Of a stretch of DNA of 64,000 nucleotides, positions 46,522 through 54,611 are shown one piece after another (position 1 is the stretch's first letter; each line of letters starts with the position of its first letter). This DNA comes from JALYOK01 sp963840785 (GTDB lineage: Bacteria > Pseudomonadota > Gammaproteobacteria > Burkholderiales > JALYOK01): NCBI GenBank assembly GCA_963840785.1, contig CAWJAF010000015.1, positions 1-64,000 on the forward strand. Direction: 5' to 3'. The notes below the pieces were generated by a model. It made no database searches. It saw only the letters and a program-made list of their open reading frames with translations, and had not been told where the DNA came from. The position numbers were made by a program, and so were the translations under genes.

Positions 46522-47298
46522 ATGGCAACTGTAGGCATCGAACGAGTGTTAGACGTTCATCACTGGAACGAATCACTATTCAGCTTCAAGACCACCCGTG
46601 AGCAGGGCCTGCGTTTTGAAAACGGCCACTTCGTGATGATCGGCCTGCAAGTCGAAGGCAAACCGCTGATGCGCGCGTACAGCATCGCCAGCCCGAACTA
46701 CGACGAGCATTTGGAATTCTTAAGCATCAAAGTCGAAGACGGCCCGCTCACTTCGCGCCTGAAAAACCTCAAAGCCGGTGACGAAATTTTAGTCAGCCGC
46801 AAACCCGTCGGAACGCTGGTGTTGCACGACCTGAAGCCCGGCAAGAATCTATACCTATTTGCCACCGGCACCGGCCTCGCGCCATTCATGAGCGTAATCC
46901 GCGATCCGGAAACCTATGAGCGTTTCGAGAAAGTTATTTTGGTGCACGGCGTTCGCGTCGTCAGCGAATTAGCCTACGCCGAATACATCACCGAAGAATT
47001 ACCAAAACACGAATACTTCGGCGAAGAAATTCGCGAAAAATTGATTTACTACCCCACCGTCACCCGCGAGCCCTACCAAAATCGTGGACGCCTCACTGAC
47101 TTAATCGAGAGTGGTAAATTGTTTGAGGATATTGGCTTGCCGCCACTTGATCCAGAGCATGACCGCGCGATGATCTGCGGCGGGCCTAGCATGTTGAAAG
47201 ATACGGCTGCATTGCTGAACGCACGCGGCTTTCAGATCTCGCCGCACATCGGTGTGCCGGGCGATTACGTGATCGAGCGGGCGTTCGTAGAAAAATAG
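46522..47298 (+). CDS. fpr: Ferredoxin-NADP+ reductase
   Basis: 258 residues from ATG 46522. FAD domain MRAYSIASPNYDEHLEFLSI (RxYS FAD motif) and GPLTSRL; NADP domain FATGTGLAPFMSVIRDPETYERF, and CGGPSMLKDT, with the C-terminus ending in GDYVIERAFVEK. Length and ending match the bacterial subclass I Fpr. Supplies reduced ferredoxin/flavodoxin or regenerates NADP+; regulated probably by the divergent LysR protein. Intact. Confidence 0.93.
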   Translation: MATVGIERVLDVHHWNESLFSFKTTREQGLRFENGHFVMIGLQVEGKPLMRAYSIASPNYDEHLEFLSIKVEDGPLTSRLKNLKAGDEILVSRKPVGTLVLHDLKPGKNLYLFATGTGLAPFMSVIRDPETYERFEKVILVHGVRVVSELAYAEYITEELPKHEYFGEEIREKLIYYPTVTREPYQNRGRLTDLIESGKLFEDIGLPPLDPEHDRAMICGGPSMLKDTAALLNARGFQISPHIGVPGDYVIERAFVEK

Positions 47299-47314
47299 AT
47301 TCTCCATCCTCCCA

Positions 47315-47403
47315 TCATTGCGAGGAGGAACGACGAAGCAAACTCGATGTTGACGAGCGTCGCAAATCGAGATTGCTTCGTCGCATTGCGCCTCGCAACG
47401 ACA
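47315..47403. repeat. Palindromic repeat, CATTGCGAGG...CCTCGCAACGAC family
   Basis: ATCATTGCGAGGAGGAACGACGAAGCAA with AACTCGATG on the left, and AATCGAGATTGCTTCGTCGC with ATTGCGCCTCGCAACGACAA on the right. Pairing is good over GAAGCAA/TTGCTTC and CGAGG/CCTCG. Between fpr and the dioxygenase gene. Confidence 0.8.
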
Positions 47404-47492
47404 ACTTGACAGCTCAATCCTCACAAGCTTAACCTCACCGGAATATTCGCTGCAATAAAAAGCGAAAAATTCAATTCGAGGAGAATCAAGCC

Positions 47493-48353
47493 GTGTCCGA
47501 CTTCACCGAAAGCAATCTCACCGATGCCGTGTTGGCTCGCCTGCAAGGCGCGACCGATCCTCGCTTCAAACAAATCATGTCTAGCCTGATTCGCCACATG
47601 CACGATTTCGTGCGCGACGTGGAATTGACGGAAGGCGAATGGTTCGAAGCGATTCAATTTCTCACCGCGACCGGTCAAAAATGCGACGACAAGCGCCAGG
47701 AATTTATATTGCTTTCGGATACGCTCGGCGTCTCGATGTTGGTCGACGCGATCAACCATCGCAAGCCCGGCGGCGCGACAGAATCGACGGTGTTCGGGCC
47801 GTTTTATGTAAACGGCAGCCCGAGCTTGCCGAAGTGGGCAAACGTGTCGGAAGGCGTGGCGGGCGAGCCGACTTACGTTTCCGGCCAAGTGAAATCCGTC
47901 GACGGCAAGCCAATCGCCGGCGCGCAATTGGATTTGTGGCAGACCGACGGCGAAGGATTTTACGACGTGCAGTTGCCGAACATCAAAGGCATGCAGGCGC
48001 GCGGCAAAGTCACTACCGATGCCGAAGGCCGTTACGGCTTTCGCACGGTGAAGCCGGTGAGTTATCCGATTCCAATCGATGGTCCTGTGGGGAAAATGTT
48101 GAACGGCATGGGGCGACACCCCTATCGTCCGGCGCATATTCACGCGATCGTTTCCGCACCGGGATTCGAGCCGGTGACCACCCATGTGTTTGTGAAGGGC
48201 GATGCGTATTTGCAATCGGATGCGGTGTTCGGTGTAAAGAATTCGTTGATTACGGATTTTGTGAAACGCGAGGGCGAAGCGCCGGACGGTACGAAATCGG
48301 CGACACCGTTTTGGGAAGCCCATTATGATTTTGTTTTAGCGGCGGCAAAGTAA
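47493..48353 (+). CDS. Intradiol ring-cleavage dioxygenase (hydroxyquinol/catechol 1,2-dioxygenase family)
   Basis: Intact, 286 residues from GTG 47493, with GAGGAG upstream. N-terminal dioxygenase helical domain (SSLIRHMHDFVRDVELTEGEWFEAIQFLTATGQKCDDKRQEFILLSDTLGVSML) and C-terminal barrel with non-haem Fe(III) ligands: Tyr in GEGFYDVQ, Tyr in RHPYRPAHIHAIVSAPGF, and the two His in PAHIHAI. The family pattern EFILLSDTLGVSMLVDAINH fits hydroxyquinol 1,2-dioxygenase most. Opens an aromatic ring between hydroxyls in the cytoplasm. No reductase or muconate genes are adjacent. Confidence 0.88.
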   Translation: MSDFTESNLTDAVLARLQGATDPRFKQIMSSLIRHMHDFVRDVELTEGEWFEAIQFLTATGQKCDDKRQEFILLSDTLGVSMLVDAINHRKPGGATESTVFGPFYVNGSPSLPKWANVSEGVAGEPTYVSGQVKSVDGKPIAGAQLDLWQTDGEGFYDVQLPNIKGMQARGKVTTDAEGRYGFRTVKPVSYPIPIDGPVGKMLNGMGRHPYRPAHIHAIVSAPGFEPVTTHVFVKGDAYLQSDAVFGVKNSLITDFVKREGEAPDGTKSATPFWEAHYDFVLAAAK

Positions 48354-48371
48354 GTTTACGAAATAACACTA

Positions 48372-48451
48372 ATGTGTCATTCCCGTGAAAACGGGAATCC
48401 CTTTGGCCGTTCAAGGTCAACATGGATTCCCGCCTTCGCGGGAATGACAGT
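48372..48451. repeat. Palindromic repeat, GTCATTCCCGTGAAAACGGG family
   Basis: GTCATTCCCGTGAAAACGGG with AATCCCTTTGGCCGTTCAAG, then GTCAACATGGATTCC with CGCCTTCGCGGGAATGACA. The centre TTGGCCGTTCAA.GTCAACATGGATTCC is nearly identical to the 21262 copy, so these two are recent relatives. Confidence 0.85.
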
Positions 48452-48512
48452 GAATTAGGGAAATGGTTTTTCAGCAGGTCGTGTAGTTCAATATCCATAA
48501 GGGGGAGAAAGA

Positions 48513-49103
48513 ATGTTACGCAAAATTAGAATGGTTATCGCATCAATGTTTTTGGCATTGAGCGGCGCAGCTTCAGCCGAAGGTCTACCGGGCATGCGCG
48601 GCGCGGATCACTTCGGCATTACCGTTCCGGACTTGAAACAAGCTGTGGATTTTTTAGTCAACGTCATCGGCTGCGAAGCCTTTTACAAATTGGGCCCATT
48701 CAAAGCCGATAACGACTAGATGGAAGTGCATCTGAACGTCAATCCCAAAGCGGAAATTCCAACCATGCAATTGGTACGTTGCGGTCACGGCACCAATTTC
48801 GAGGTGTTCCAATGGAGTTCACCCGATCAGAACAATACGCCGCCGCGCAATAGCGATGCGGGTGGTCATCACATTGCGTTCTTCGTTGACGATATGACGA
48901 AGGCAGTCACTCACTTGAAAAAACACAATGTGAAAATGTTCGGTGAGCCGACCGTGATGGGGGAAGGGCCGAGTGCTGGCGAATCGTGGATGTATTTCTT
49001 AGCGCCGTGGGGCGTGCAGATGGAAATAGTTAGCTACAAGACTAAGGCATACGAGAAAGATTTCAAGGGCAAGTTATGGAATCCAACCGCGCCGGGTCAG
49101 TAA
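48513..49103 (+). pseudogene. Exported VOC/glyoxalase-superfamily protein with in-frame stop
   Basis: 196 codons with a TAG at 48717-48719 between KADND and MEVHLNV, all in one frame; TGG (Trp) would be expected. It has a signal peptide (MVIASMFLALSGAASA), unusual for a VOC protein, then GMRGADHFGITVPDLKQAVDFLVNVIGCEAFYKL and, after the stop, GGHHIAFFVDDMTKAVTHLKKHNVKMFGEP and SWMYFLAPWGVQMEIVSY. Two paired beta-alpha-beta-beta-beta modules with His and Glu metal ligands. Function unknown; it follows the dioxygenase gene. AGGGGGAG lies before the ATG. Confidence 0.75.
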
Positions 49104-49108
49104 AAAAG

Positions 49109-49203
49109 CATGTCATCCTGAGGCACGAAGCGACGAAGAATCTGCTTTCCGGCGCGATCCGTTTGCATTGAAAAGCAGATCCTTCGCTTCACTCAGGATG
49201 ACA
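49109..49203. repeat. Palindromic repeat, GTCATCCTGAGGC family
   Basis: TGTCATCCTGAGGCACGAAG with CGACGAAGAATCTGCTTTCC at left; GAAAAGCAGATCCTTCGCTT with CACTCAGGATGACAT at right. Fourth-best copy of the family at 7535. Lies between the VOC gene and a secreted-protein gene. Confidence 0.8.
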
Positions 49204-49213
49204 TCTCGTAGTT

Positions 49214-49909
49214 ATGGCCGTCTTCATTCGTAATGTATTATTACTTTTTGTCGCCGCGATTTCCTTCGCGGCGACGAACGCTTTCGGCCACGCCGAAGTC
49301 AGCTACAACCTGCGCGCCGCGCACTTCGATTACACACCCACCGGCATGATGGTCTACATGCGCGTGTCGCTATCGTTATTGGTCGCGAATCAACTTGGTG
49401 GCAAAAACAACGATGGAACATATGCTCCCGCGCCATACACGTTCAATCGTGTCGAGAGTGCCCGCGTATTTCATTACCTGGATGTGAAAGCGGTCAAGCA
49501 CGATGTATCGGGCCTCGGCAAACTCGCGATTCAAGGGCATGAATTTTCTATTGCGGGAAAAGTGGTAACTCCGAAACTGATTAACGTTCGCGTGCATCCC
49601 AAAGGTAGCGTGCCACCTTTCGCCAGATTAGAAGACGCAAAGAATGCGACAAAAGGTTCGCCATATGTTTCTGCGAATGAAAACGATATAGACACCGGAT
49701 ACGTGTTGGTCGATATCGCGTTGCTCTATCCGCAGATCACTATCGCCGATGAATTTCAACTCAAAAGTACGCTTATCCCCGGTGAACTCGGCGAACCGGC
49801 GACGAAGAATATGTTTTGGGATCACCGCGGCAATGATCAACAAACGCCATACGCCGTCGAAGGTTTAGTCGACGCGGCGATTCTGTTTAGTCCGCCGAAA
49901 AAACCTTAG
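49214..49909 (+). CDS. Exported protein of unknown function
   Basis: 231 residues with a signal peptide (MAVFIRNVLLLFVAAISFAATNAFG), mature part starting HAEVSYNLRAAHFDYTPTGMMVYMRVSLSLLVANQLGG. Beta-rich, with no obvious active-site motif; contains YVSANENDIDTGYVLVDIALLYPQ and ATKNMFWDHRGNDQQTPYAVEGLVDAAILFSP. I do not recognise the family. It may be periplasmic or outer-membrane-associated. Flanked by two different repeat elements, so its cotranscription is doubtful. Confidence 0.6.
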   Translation: MAVFIRNVLLLFVAAISFAATNAFGHAEVSYNLRAAHFDYTPTGMMVYMRVSLSLLVANQLGGKNNDGTYAPAPYTFNRVESARVFHYLDVKAVKHDVSGLGKLAIQGHEFSIAGKVVTPKLINVRVHPKGSVPPFARLEDAKNATKGSPYVSANENDIDTGYVLVDIALLYPQITIADEFQLKSTLIPGELGEPATKNMFWDHRGNDQQTPYAVEGLVDAAILFSPPKKP

Positions 49910-49917
49910 CACCCATC

Positions 49918-50010
49918 GGCATCGCGCCAGGAGCCGCATGGATGCTTGGCCTTCAGGCATGCCTTGCTGCAAGGCAATCTGGAAGCGGCTCTTCAGGCCA
50001 ACACCTACAA
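49918..50010. repeat. Degenerate repeat, GCCAGGAGCCGCATGGATGC family
   Basis: GGCATCGCGCCAGGAGCCGC then ATGGATGCTTGGCCTTCAGG, CATGCCTTGCTGCAAGGCAA and AGCGGCTCTTCAGGCC. Best-preserved member of the family also seen at 9014 and 56107. Confidence 0.55.
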
Positions 50011-50068
50011 GATTGCCGTTTACCGGCTTTTCTCGTATCCTCGCTAAAACCAATTGCGAGTCATCACG

Positions 50069-51265
50069 ATGGACCTAAATTACTCCTCCGAAGAAAATAC
50101 CTTCCGCCAAGAAGTGCGGGCGTTTTTAAAAGAATCACTCCCGAAAACACTGCGCGACAAAGTCTTAGCGGGCATTCATCACAACCGCGACGAGCAAGTA
50201 GCCTGGCAAAAAGCGCTGTATAAAAAAGGCTGGTTCGCGCCGCACTGGCCGAAAGAATACGGCGGCACCGGTTGGAACTCCGTGCAACGCTACATATTCG
50301 AAGAGGAATACGACGATGCCGGTGCGCCGCGCGTGATTCCGTTCGGCCCGATGATGTGCGCGCCGGTGATCATGGCATTCGGTAACGATTGGCATAAGCA
50401 ACGCTTTTTGCCGAAAATGCTCAACAGCGACGAAATGTGGTGCCAAGGTTATTCTGAGCCGGGCTCCGGTTCGGATCTCGCGTCGCTAAAAACCAAGGCC
50501 GAACGCCAAGGCGATTTTTACATCGTCAACGGCCAAAAGACCTGGACGACACTCGCTCATTGGGCCGACTGGATTTTCTGTCTAGTGCGCACGTCAAGCG
50601 ACGGTAAGGCACAAGAAGGCATTTCCTTTTTACTGATCGACATGAAATCGCCGGGCGTGGAAGTGCGGCCGATCCGATTGATGGACGGTGCGCACGAAGT
50701 CAACGAAGTGTGGTTCGAAAACGTGAAAGTGCCGGCCGAGAATTTAGTCGGCCAAGAAAATAAAGGCTGGACCTACGCGAAATTTTTGTTGGGACATGAA
50801 CGCAGCGGCATCGCCGCCGTCGGTCGTTCGAAACGCGAACTGGAATTCGTTAAAGAAATTGCACGCAAAGAAATGCTCGACGGCAAACCGCTGCTCGACA
50901 ACCCACGCTATCGCGACAAGGTGGCCCAATTGGAAATCGATTTGATGGCGTTGGAAGTCACCAGCTTGCGCGTGCTCTCTGCTGAAAGCCGCGGAAAAGC
51001 GCCAGGGCCGGAAGTTTCTTTCCTGAAAATTAAGGGCACGGAAATTCAGCAGGCGTTGACGGAATTGCAAATGGAAGCGCTTGGGCCTTATGCGTTGCCG
51101 TTCTTCCCCGATTATGTCAACGGCGTGCCGAATGCATCCATCGTCGGCCCCGATTACGGCCCGCCCTTCACGCCGCGCTATATGAATTACCGCAAAACCA
51201 GCATCTACGGCGGCTCCAACGAAATCCAGCGCAACATCGTCGCGCAACATATATTGGGGCTATAA
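50069..51265 (+). CDS. Acyl-CoA dehydrogenase
   Basis: Intact, about 398 residues. Start at ATG 50069 (MDLNYSSEENTFRQEVRAFLKE). FAD- and substrate-site motifs WCQGYSEPGSGSDLASLKTKAE, WTTLAHWADWIFCLVRT, GHERSGIAAVG, and the C-terminal YMNYRKTSIYGGSNEIQRNIVAQHILG. No clear catalytic Glu in the usual GGxG/YxGT context, but YGGSNEIQ is the normal end. Immediately followed (2 bases) by a second, shorter family member, so probably an alpha2beta2 dehydrogenase of the PimC/PimD or FadE-pair type acting on dicarboxyl, cyclic or steroid-side-chain CoA esters. Confidence 0.9.
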   Translation: MDLNYSSEENTFRQEVRAFLKESLPKTLRDKVLAGIHHNRDEQVAWQKALYKKGWFAPHWPKEYGGTGWNSVQRYIFEEEYDDAGAPRVIPFGPMMCAPVIMAFGNDWHKQRFLPKMLNSDEMWCQGYSEPGSGSDLASLKTKAERQGDFYIVNGQKTWTTLAHWADWIFCLVRTSSDGKAQEGISFLLIDMKSPGVEVRPIRLMDGAHEVNEVWFENVKVPAENLVGQENKGWTYAKFLLGHERSGIAAVGRSKRELEFVKEIARKEMLDGKPLLDNPRYRDKVAQLEIDLMALEVTSLRVLSAESRGKAPGPEVSFLKIKGTEIQQALTELQMEALGPYALPFFPDYVNGVPNASIVGPDYGPPFTPRYMNYRKTSIYGGSNEIQRNIVAQHILGL

Positions 51266-51267
51266 AA

Positions 51268-52386
51268 ATGGACTTTAATTTCTCTCCCGAACAAGAACAA
51301 CTGCGCGACACGGTCAATCGCTTGATCGAGCGCGAATACGAATTCAACAAGCAACGTCACGCCATCATCAATTCGCCCGAAGGTTATAGCGAGAAAGTTT
51401 GGGCCGCGATGGCGGAAATCGGCATGCTCGGCATCGGCATCGATGAAGCCCAGGGCGGCTTTGGCGGCAATGCTGTCGATACGATGATCGTGATGGAAGG
51501 GCTCGGTGCTGCCTTGGTGGTCGAGCCTTATTTGGCGACCGTCGTACTCGGCGTCAATTTGATTCAACTCGCCGGATCAGACGCGCAAAAGTCGTCGCTA
51601 TTGCCGCAAGTTGTCGAGGGTAAGTTAAAACTCGCCTTCGCCCATAGCGAGGCGGGCGCGCGCTACGATTTAAAGCGTGTTTCGAGCACTGCAAAAAAGG
51701 ACCGCAGCGCCTATGTGTTGAATGGTGAAAAAATCGTGGTGCTTCATGGCAATTGCGCCGACAAGATTATTGTTTCGGCAAACGACGAAAAAAAGATTGT
51801 GTTATTTTTAGTCGACGCGAAAGCGACCGGCATAACCATTACCGCCTATCGAACCATCGACAATCAACGTGCGGCGAATATTCGCTTCGACAATGTTCGC
51901 GTCGATGCCGACGCAGAATTACCCGGAAACGCACTTGAGGCCATCGAACGCGCAACCAATATCGCCAACGCGGCGCTGGTCGCCGAAGCCGTTGGCACGA
52001 TGGGCGCGTTGCAAAAAGCAACGCTGGAATATCTGAAAACGCGCCGCCAATTTGGCGTTCCGATCGGCAAATTCCAAGCGCTGCAACATCGCATGGTCGA
52101 CATGTTGATGTATCTTGAATTGTCGCGCTCCATGGCTTATTTGGTATCGGTGAAAGTGCAATCGGACGACGCCAATGAGCGTCAGCGAGTCGTCGCCGCA
52201 GCAAAAAATGCCGTCGGGCGTTATGGTCGATTGATCGCGCAAGAAGCAGTGCAACTTCACGGCGGCATGGGCATCACTGATGAGTTATCGGCGAGCCATT
52301 ATTTCCGGCGATTGACAGCGATTGACGCGACGCTTGGCGACGCGGATCACCAGTTGGCGCGCTTTGCGGCTAATCCTACATTTTAA
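51268..52386 (+). CDS. Acyl-CoA dehydrogenase, small-subunit type
   Basis: Intact, 372 residues. MDFNFSPEQEQLRDTVNRLIEREY, a shorter middle domain LAFAHSEAGARYDLKRVSS, and the C-terminal four-helix domain with ALQHRMVDMLMYLELSRSMAYLVS and AVQLHGGMGITDELSASHYFRRLTAID. The HGGMGITDE element is the usual active-site loop. Partners with the larger dehydrogenase directly upstream, as judged by the two-base gap and the smaller size. Substrate unknown. Confidence 0.88.
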   Translation: MDFNFSPEQEQLRDTVNRLIEREYEFNKQRHAIINSPEGYSEKVWAAMAEIGMLGIGIDEAQGGFGGNAVDTMIVMEGLGAALVVEPYLATVVLGVNLIQLAGSDAQKSSLLPQVVEGKLKLAFAHSEAGARYDLKRVSSTAKKDRSAYVLNGEKIVVLHGNCADKIIVSANDEKKIVLFLVDAKATGITITAYRTIDNQRAANIRFDNVRVDADAELPGNALEAIERATNIANAALVAEAVGTMGALQKATLEYLKTRRQFGVPIGKFQALQHRMVDMLMYLELSRSMAYLVSVKVQSDDANERQRVVAAAKNAVGRYGRLIAQEAVQLHGGMGITDELSASHYFRRLTAIDATLGDADHQLARFAANPTF

Positions 52387-52401
52387 TGATCGAGGTTCGT
52401 T

Positions 52402-52863
52402 TTGGCGTTTAAATATTATTGGGAAGATTTCAAAGTCGGCGAGCGCATAACGCTCGGCAACAAAACCCTCTCTGAAGAAGAAATCATCGGCTTTGCCAAA
52501 GAATTCGATCCGCAGCCGTTTCACGTCGATAAAGCGAAAGCCGAGGAATCGTTTTTCGGCGGCATCATCGCAAGTGGTTGGCATACCTGCAGCATCGCGA
52601 TGCGCATGATGTGCGATTCGTACTTGAATGAATCCGCCAGCATCGGCTCGCCGGGCGTTGACAATATTCGCTGGCTCAAGCCAGTTCGCCCTGGCGACAC
52701 ATTGCGCGCGGAGCGCGTCATTCTGGAATCGCGCGCCTCGTCAAGCAAGCCGGATATCGGCATCGTCAAATCCCGCTGGGAAATGTTCAATCAACATAAC
52801 GAACTCGTGATGTCGATGGAAGGCATCAGCATGTTCAATCGCCGCACACCGGGCAAACAATGA
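52402..52863 (+). CDS. MaoC-like (R)-specific enoyl-CoA hydratase domain protein
   Basis: 153 residues from TTG 52402; GAGG at 52392-52395 supports this start. Hot-dog fold with the hydratase motif FAKEFDPQPFHVDKAKAEESFFGGIIASGWHT (Asp and His as in MaoC) and SPGVDNIRWLKPVRPGDTL. Would hydrate the enoyl-CoA made by the preceding acyl-CoA dehydrogenases. Its stop overlaps the next start by four bases (ATGA). Confidence 0.88.
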   Translation: MAFKYYWEDFKVGERITLGNKTLSEEEIIGFAKEFDPQPFHVDKAKAEESFFGGIIASGWHTCSIAMRMMCDSYLNESASIGSPGVDNIRWLKPVRPGDTLRAERVILESRASSSKPDIGIVKSRWEMFNQHNELVMSMEGISMFNRRTPGKQ

Positions 52864-53633
52864 GCCATCCTGCGGAATTCGCGCGCGCCGCGGCGGTGCT
52901 CGGCGGCGTAACGAATAAAGTTCACGTGTTATTGCGCAAGGAAGATTTCAACGCCGAGCGCCTAACAGCGAATGTCGTTGTTGTGCTCGATGTTTTGTTC
53001 GCGACCACGACCATCGTTACCGCACTTGCGCATGGCGCAACGGAAGTGATTCCGGCGATTGACGAACATGATGCGCGGACAAAAGCGAAGCCGTTTCCGC
53101 CAGAGTCCGTCGTGATGTCCGGCGAGAAGATGATTCATGCCATCGAAGGTTTCGTTACGCCGTTACCGATCGCGTTAACGGAAGTGGGCGTCAAAGGTAA
53201 GCGCGTGATTTACTCCACAACCAACGGTACCGTGGCCCTAAGCCAAGCATCGATTGCACCTCACGTTTACGCGGCTTGCTTACTCAATGGCGCAGCAACA
53301 GTCGCGCATATTAAGAAACATCATGCCGATGAATCGGTGTTGGTCGTCTGCAGCGGCTCGGCGGGCGGCATGAATTTGGAAGATTTTTATGGTGCCGGTT
53401 ATATCGTCGATCAACTGGCCGGCGGGCTCGATCCCGATCGCGATTTAACCGATGCCGCCCAATCGGCTTTGCGTTTATTTCGAACTCACGACGCCTACGA
53501 TTGCTTAATCAGCTCGCGCGTCGGACGCATAATGGAGCGCTCAGGCGTCGCCGATGAAGTGCGCTATGCGGCACAACTCGGCGTCGTGCCGCTAGTAACA
53601 AAATTATTGCAAGGAGCAGTGCGTGTCGTCTAA
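52860..53633 (+). CDS. ComB-family (2-phosphosulfolactate phosphatase-like) protein
   Basis: Intact, 257 residues. ComB hallmark segments: NVVVVLDVLFATTTIVTALAHGATEVIPAI, VIYSTTNGTVALSQAS, AACLLNGAATVAHI, VLVVCSGSAGGMNLEDFYGAGYIVDQL. The family includes archaeal phosphatases for coenzyme M synthesis, but bacterial members in catabolic operons have unknown substrates. It sits between MaoC and an alpha/beta hydrolase with overlaps on both sides (4 and 11 bases), so it is translated together with acyl-CoA-degradation genes. Confidence 0.82.
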   Translation: MSHPAEFARAAAVLGGVTNKVHVLLRKEDFNAERLTANVVVVLDVLFATTTIVTALAHGATEVIPAIDEHDARTKAKPFPPESVVMSGEKMIHAIEGFVTPLPIALTEVGVKGKRVIYSTTNGTVALSQASIAPHVYAACLLNGAATVAHIKKHHADESVLVVCSGSAGGMNLEDFYGAGYIVDQLAGGLDPDRDLTDAAQSALRLFRTHDAYDCLISSRVGRIMERSGVADEVRYAAQLGVVPLVTKLLQGAVRVV

Positions 53634-54504
53634 GCAAGAGCATCGCTTCGCCGATGTGAATGGCCAACGATTGCATTACGTTACCGTGGGTGAAGGTAAG
53701 CTGATGCTATTCGTTCACGGATTCCCGGAATTTTGGTACGAGTGGCAAAACCAGCTTGATGAATTTGGCAAGGACTACCAAGCCGTCGCGCTCGATATGC
53801 GCGGCTATAATCTTTCTTCGAAGCCTACGGCCGTTGCCGACTACCGCGCGAAACATTTGATCGAAGATTTACGCGCGCTGATCGAACATTTGGGCCATAA
53901 GAAATGCATTCTCGTCGCCCACGATTGGGGCGGCGCCGCAGCGTGGACTTTCGCCGCAAGCCTTCCCGAGTATGTCGAAAAACTCGTCATCATCAACGCG
54001 CCGCACACGGCGACGTTCGCGCGCGAATTAACCAACAACCCGGCGCAACAAGCGGCGAGCCAATACATGCTGCTTTTCCGCATGGAAAAGGCCGAACGCG
54101 TGATGATCGAAAACAATTACGCGCGCCTTGTCGGCATGCTGAAAAGCGCTGGCTCAAATGGCGCTTGGCTCACCGATGACGTAAAAGCCAAATACATCGA
54201 AGCCTGGTCACAGCCCGGCGCCGTCACCGGCGGTTTGAATTACTATCGCTCGTCGCCGCTTTATCCACCGACGGCGGAAGACCCTGGCGCGAGCGCGATC
54301 AAGATTGATCCTGCGCGGGTCATCGTAAAGATGCCGACGCTTGTTATTTGGGGTGATGCCGATAGCGCGTTGCTGCCGTGCCTGCTCGACGGGCTCGAAG
54401 AATTCGTTCCCAATTTGACGTTGAAGCGGATTCCTGACGGCTCCCATTGGGTGATTCATGAGCAGCCGGAATTGGTAAATAAGTACATTCGCGCATTCAT
54501 ATAG
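53623..54504 (+). CDS. Alpha/beta hydrolase, epoxide-hydrolase/haloalkane-dehalogenase-like
   Basis: Intact, 293 residues from GTG 53623, overlapping comB by 11 bases. Oxyanion region LFVHGFPEFWYEWQNQLDEF, nucleophile elbow LVAHDWGGAAAWTFAA (Asp nucleophile, as in epoxide hydrolases), acidic residue around VIWGDADSALLP, and catalytic His in DGSHWVIHEQPE. Lid residues include MLLFRMEKAERVM and YYRSSPLYPP. Cytoplasmic. Likely hydrolyses an epoxide or lactone-type intermediate of the operon's substrate. Confidence 0.88.
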   Translation: MSSKQEHRFADVNGQRLHYVTVGEGKLMLFVHGFPEFWYEWQNQLDEFGKDYQAVALDMRGYNLSSKPTAVADYRAKHLIEDLRALIEHLGHKKCILVAHDWGGAAAWTFAASLPEYVEKLVIINAPHTATFARELTNNPAQQAASQYMLLFRMEKAERVMIENNYARLVGMLKSAGSNGAWLTDDVKAKYIEAWSQPGAVTGGLNYYRSSPLYPPTAEDPGASAIKIDPARVIVKMPTLVIWGDADSALLPCLLDGLEEFVPNLTLKRIPDGSHWVIHEQPELVNKYIRAFI

Positions 54505-54611
54505 TATGCTTGGAGAAGAAGTTCGCTCCCCTTGAAAGGGAAGGAGCTTACTAAATCGTCGACGTTTGAATGTCGGCGCAATAAAGCAGTAGTCGTTAGG
54601 AGGATTATCCG

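Noticed and set aside
47421..48323. 300-codon open frame on the minus strand opposite the intradiol dioxygenase
   Set aside because: Antisense of an intact enzyme, His/Arg-rich with no recognisable domain.
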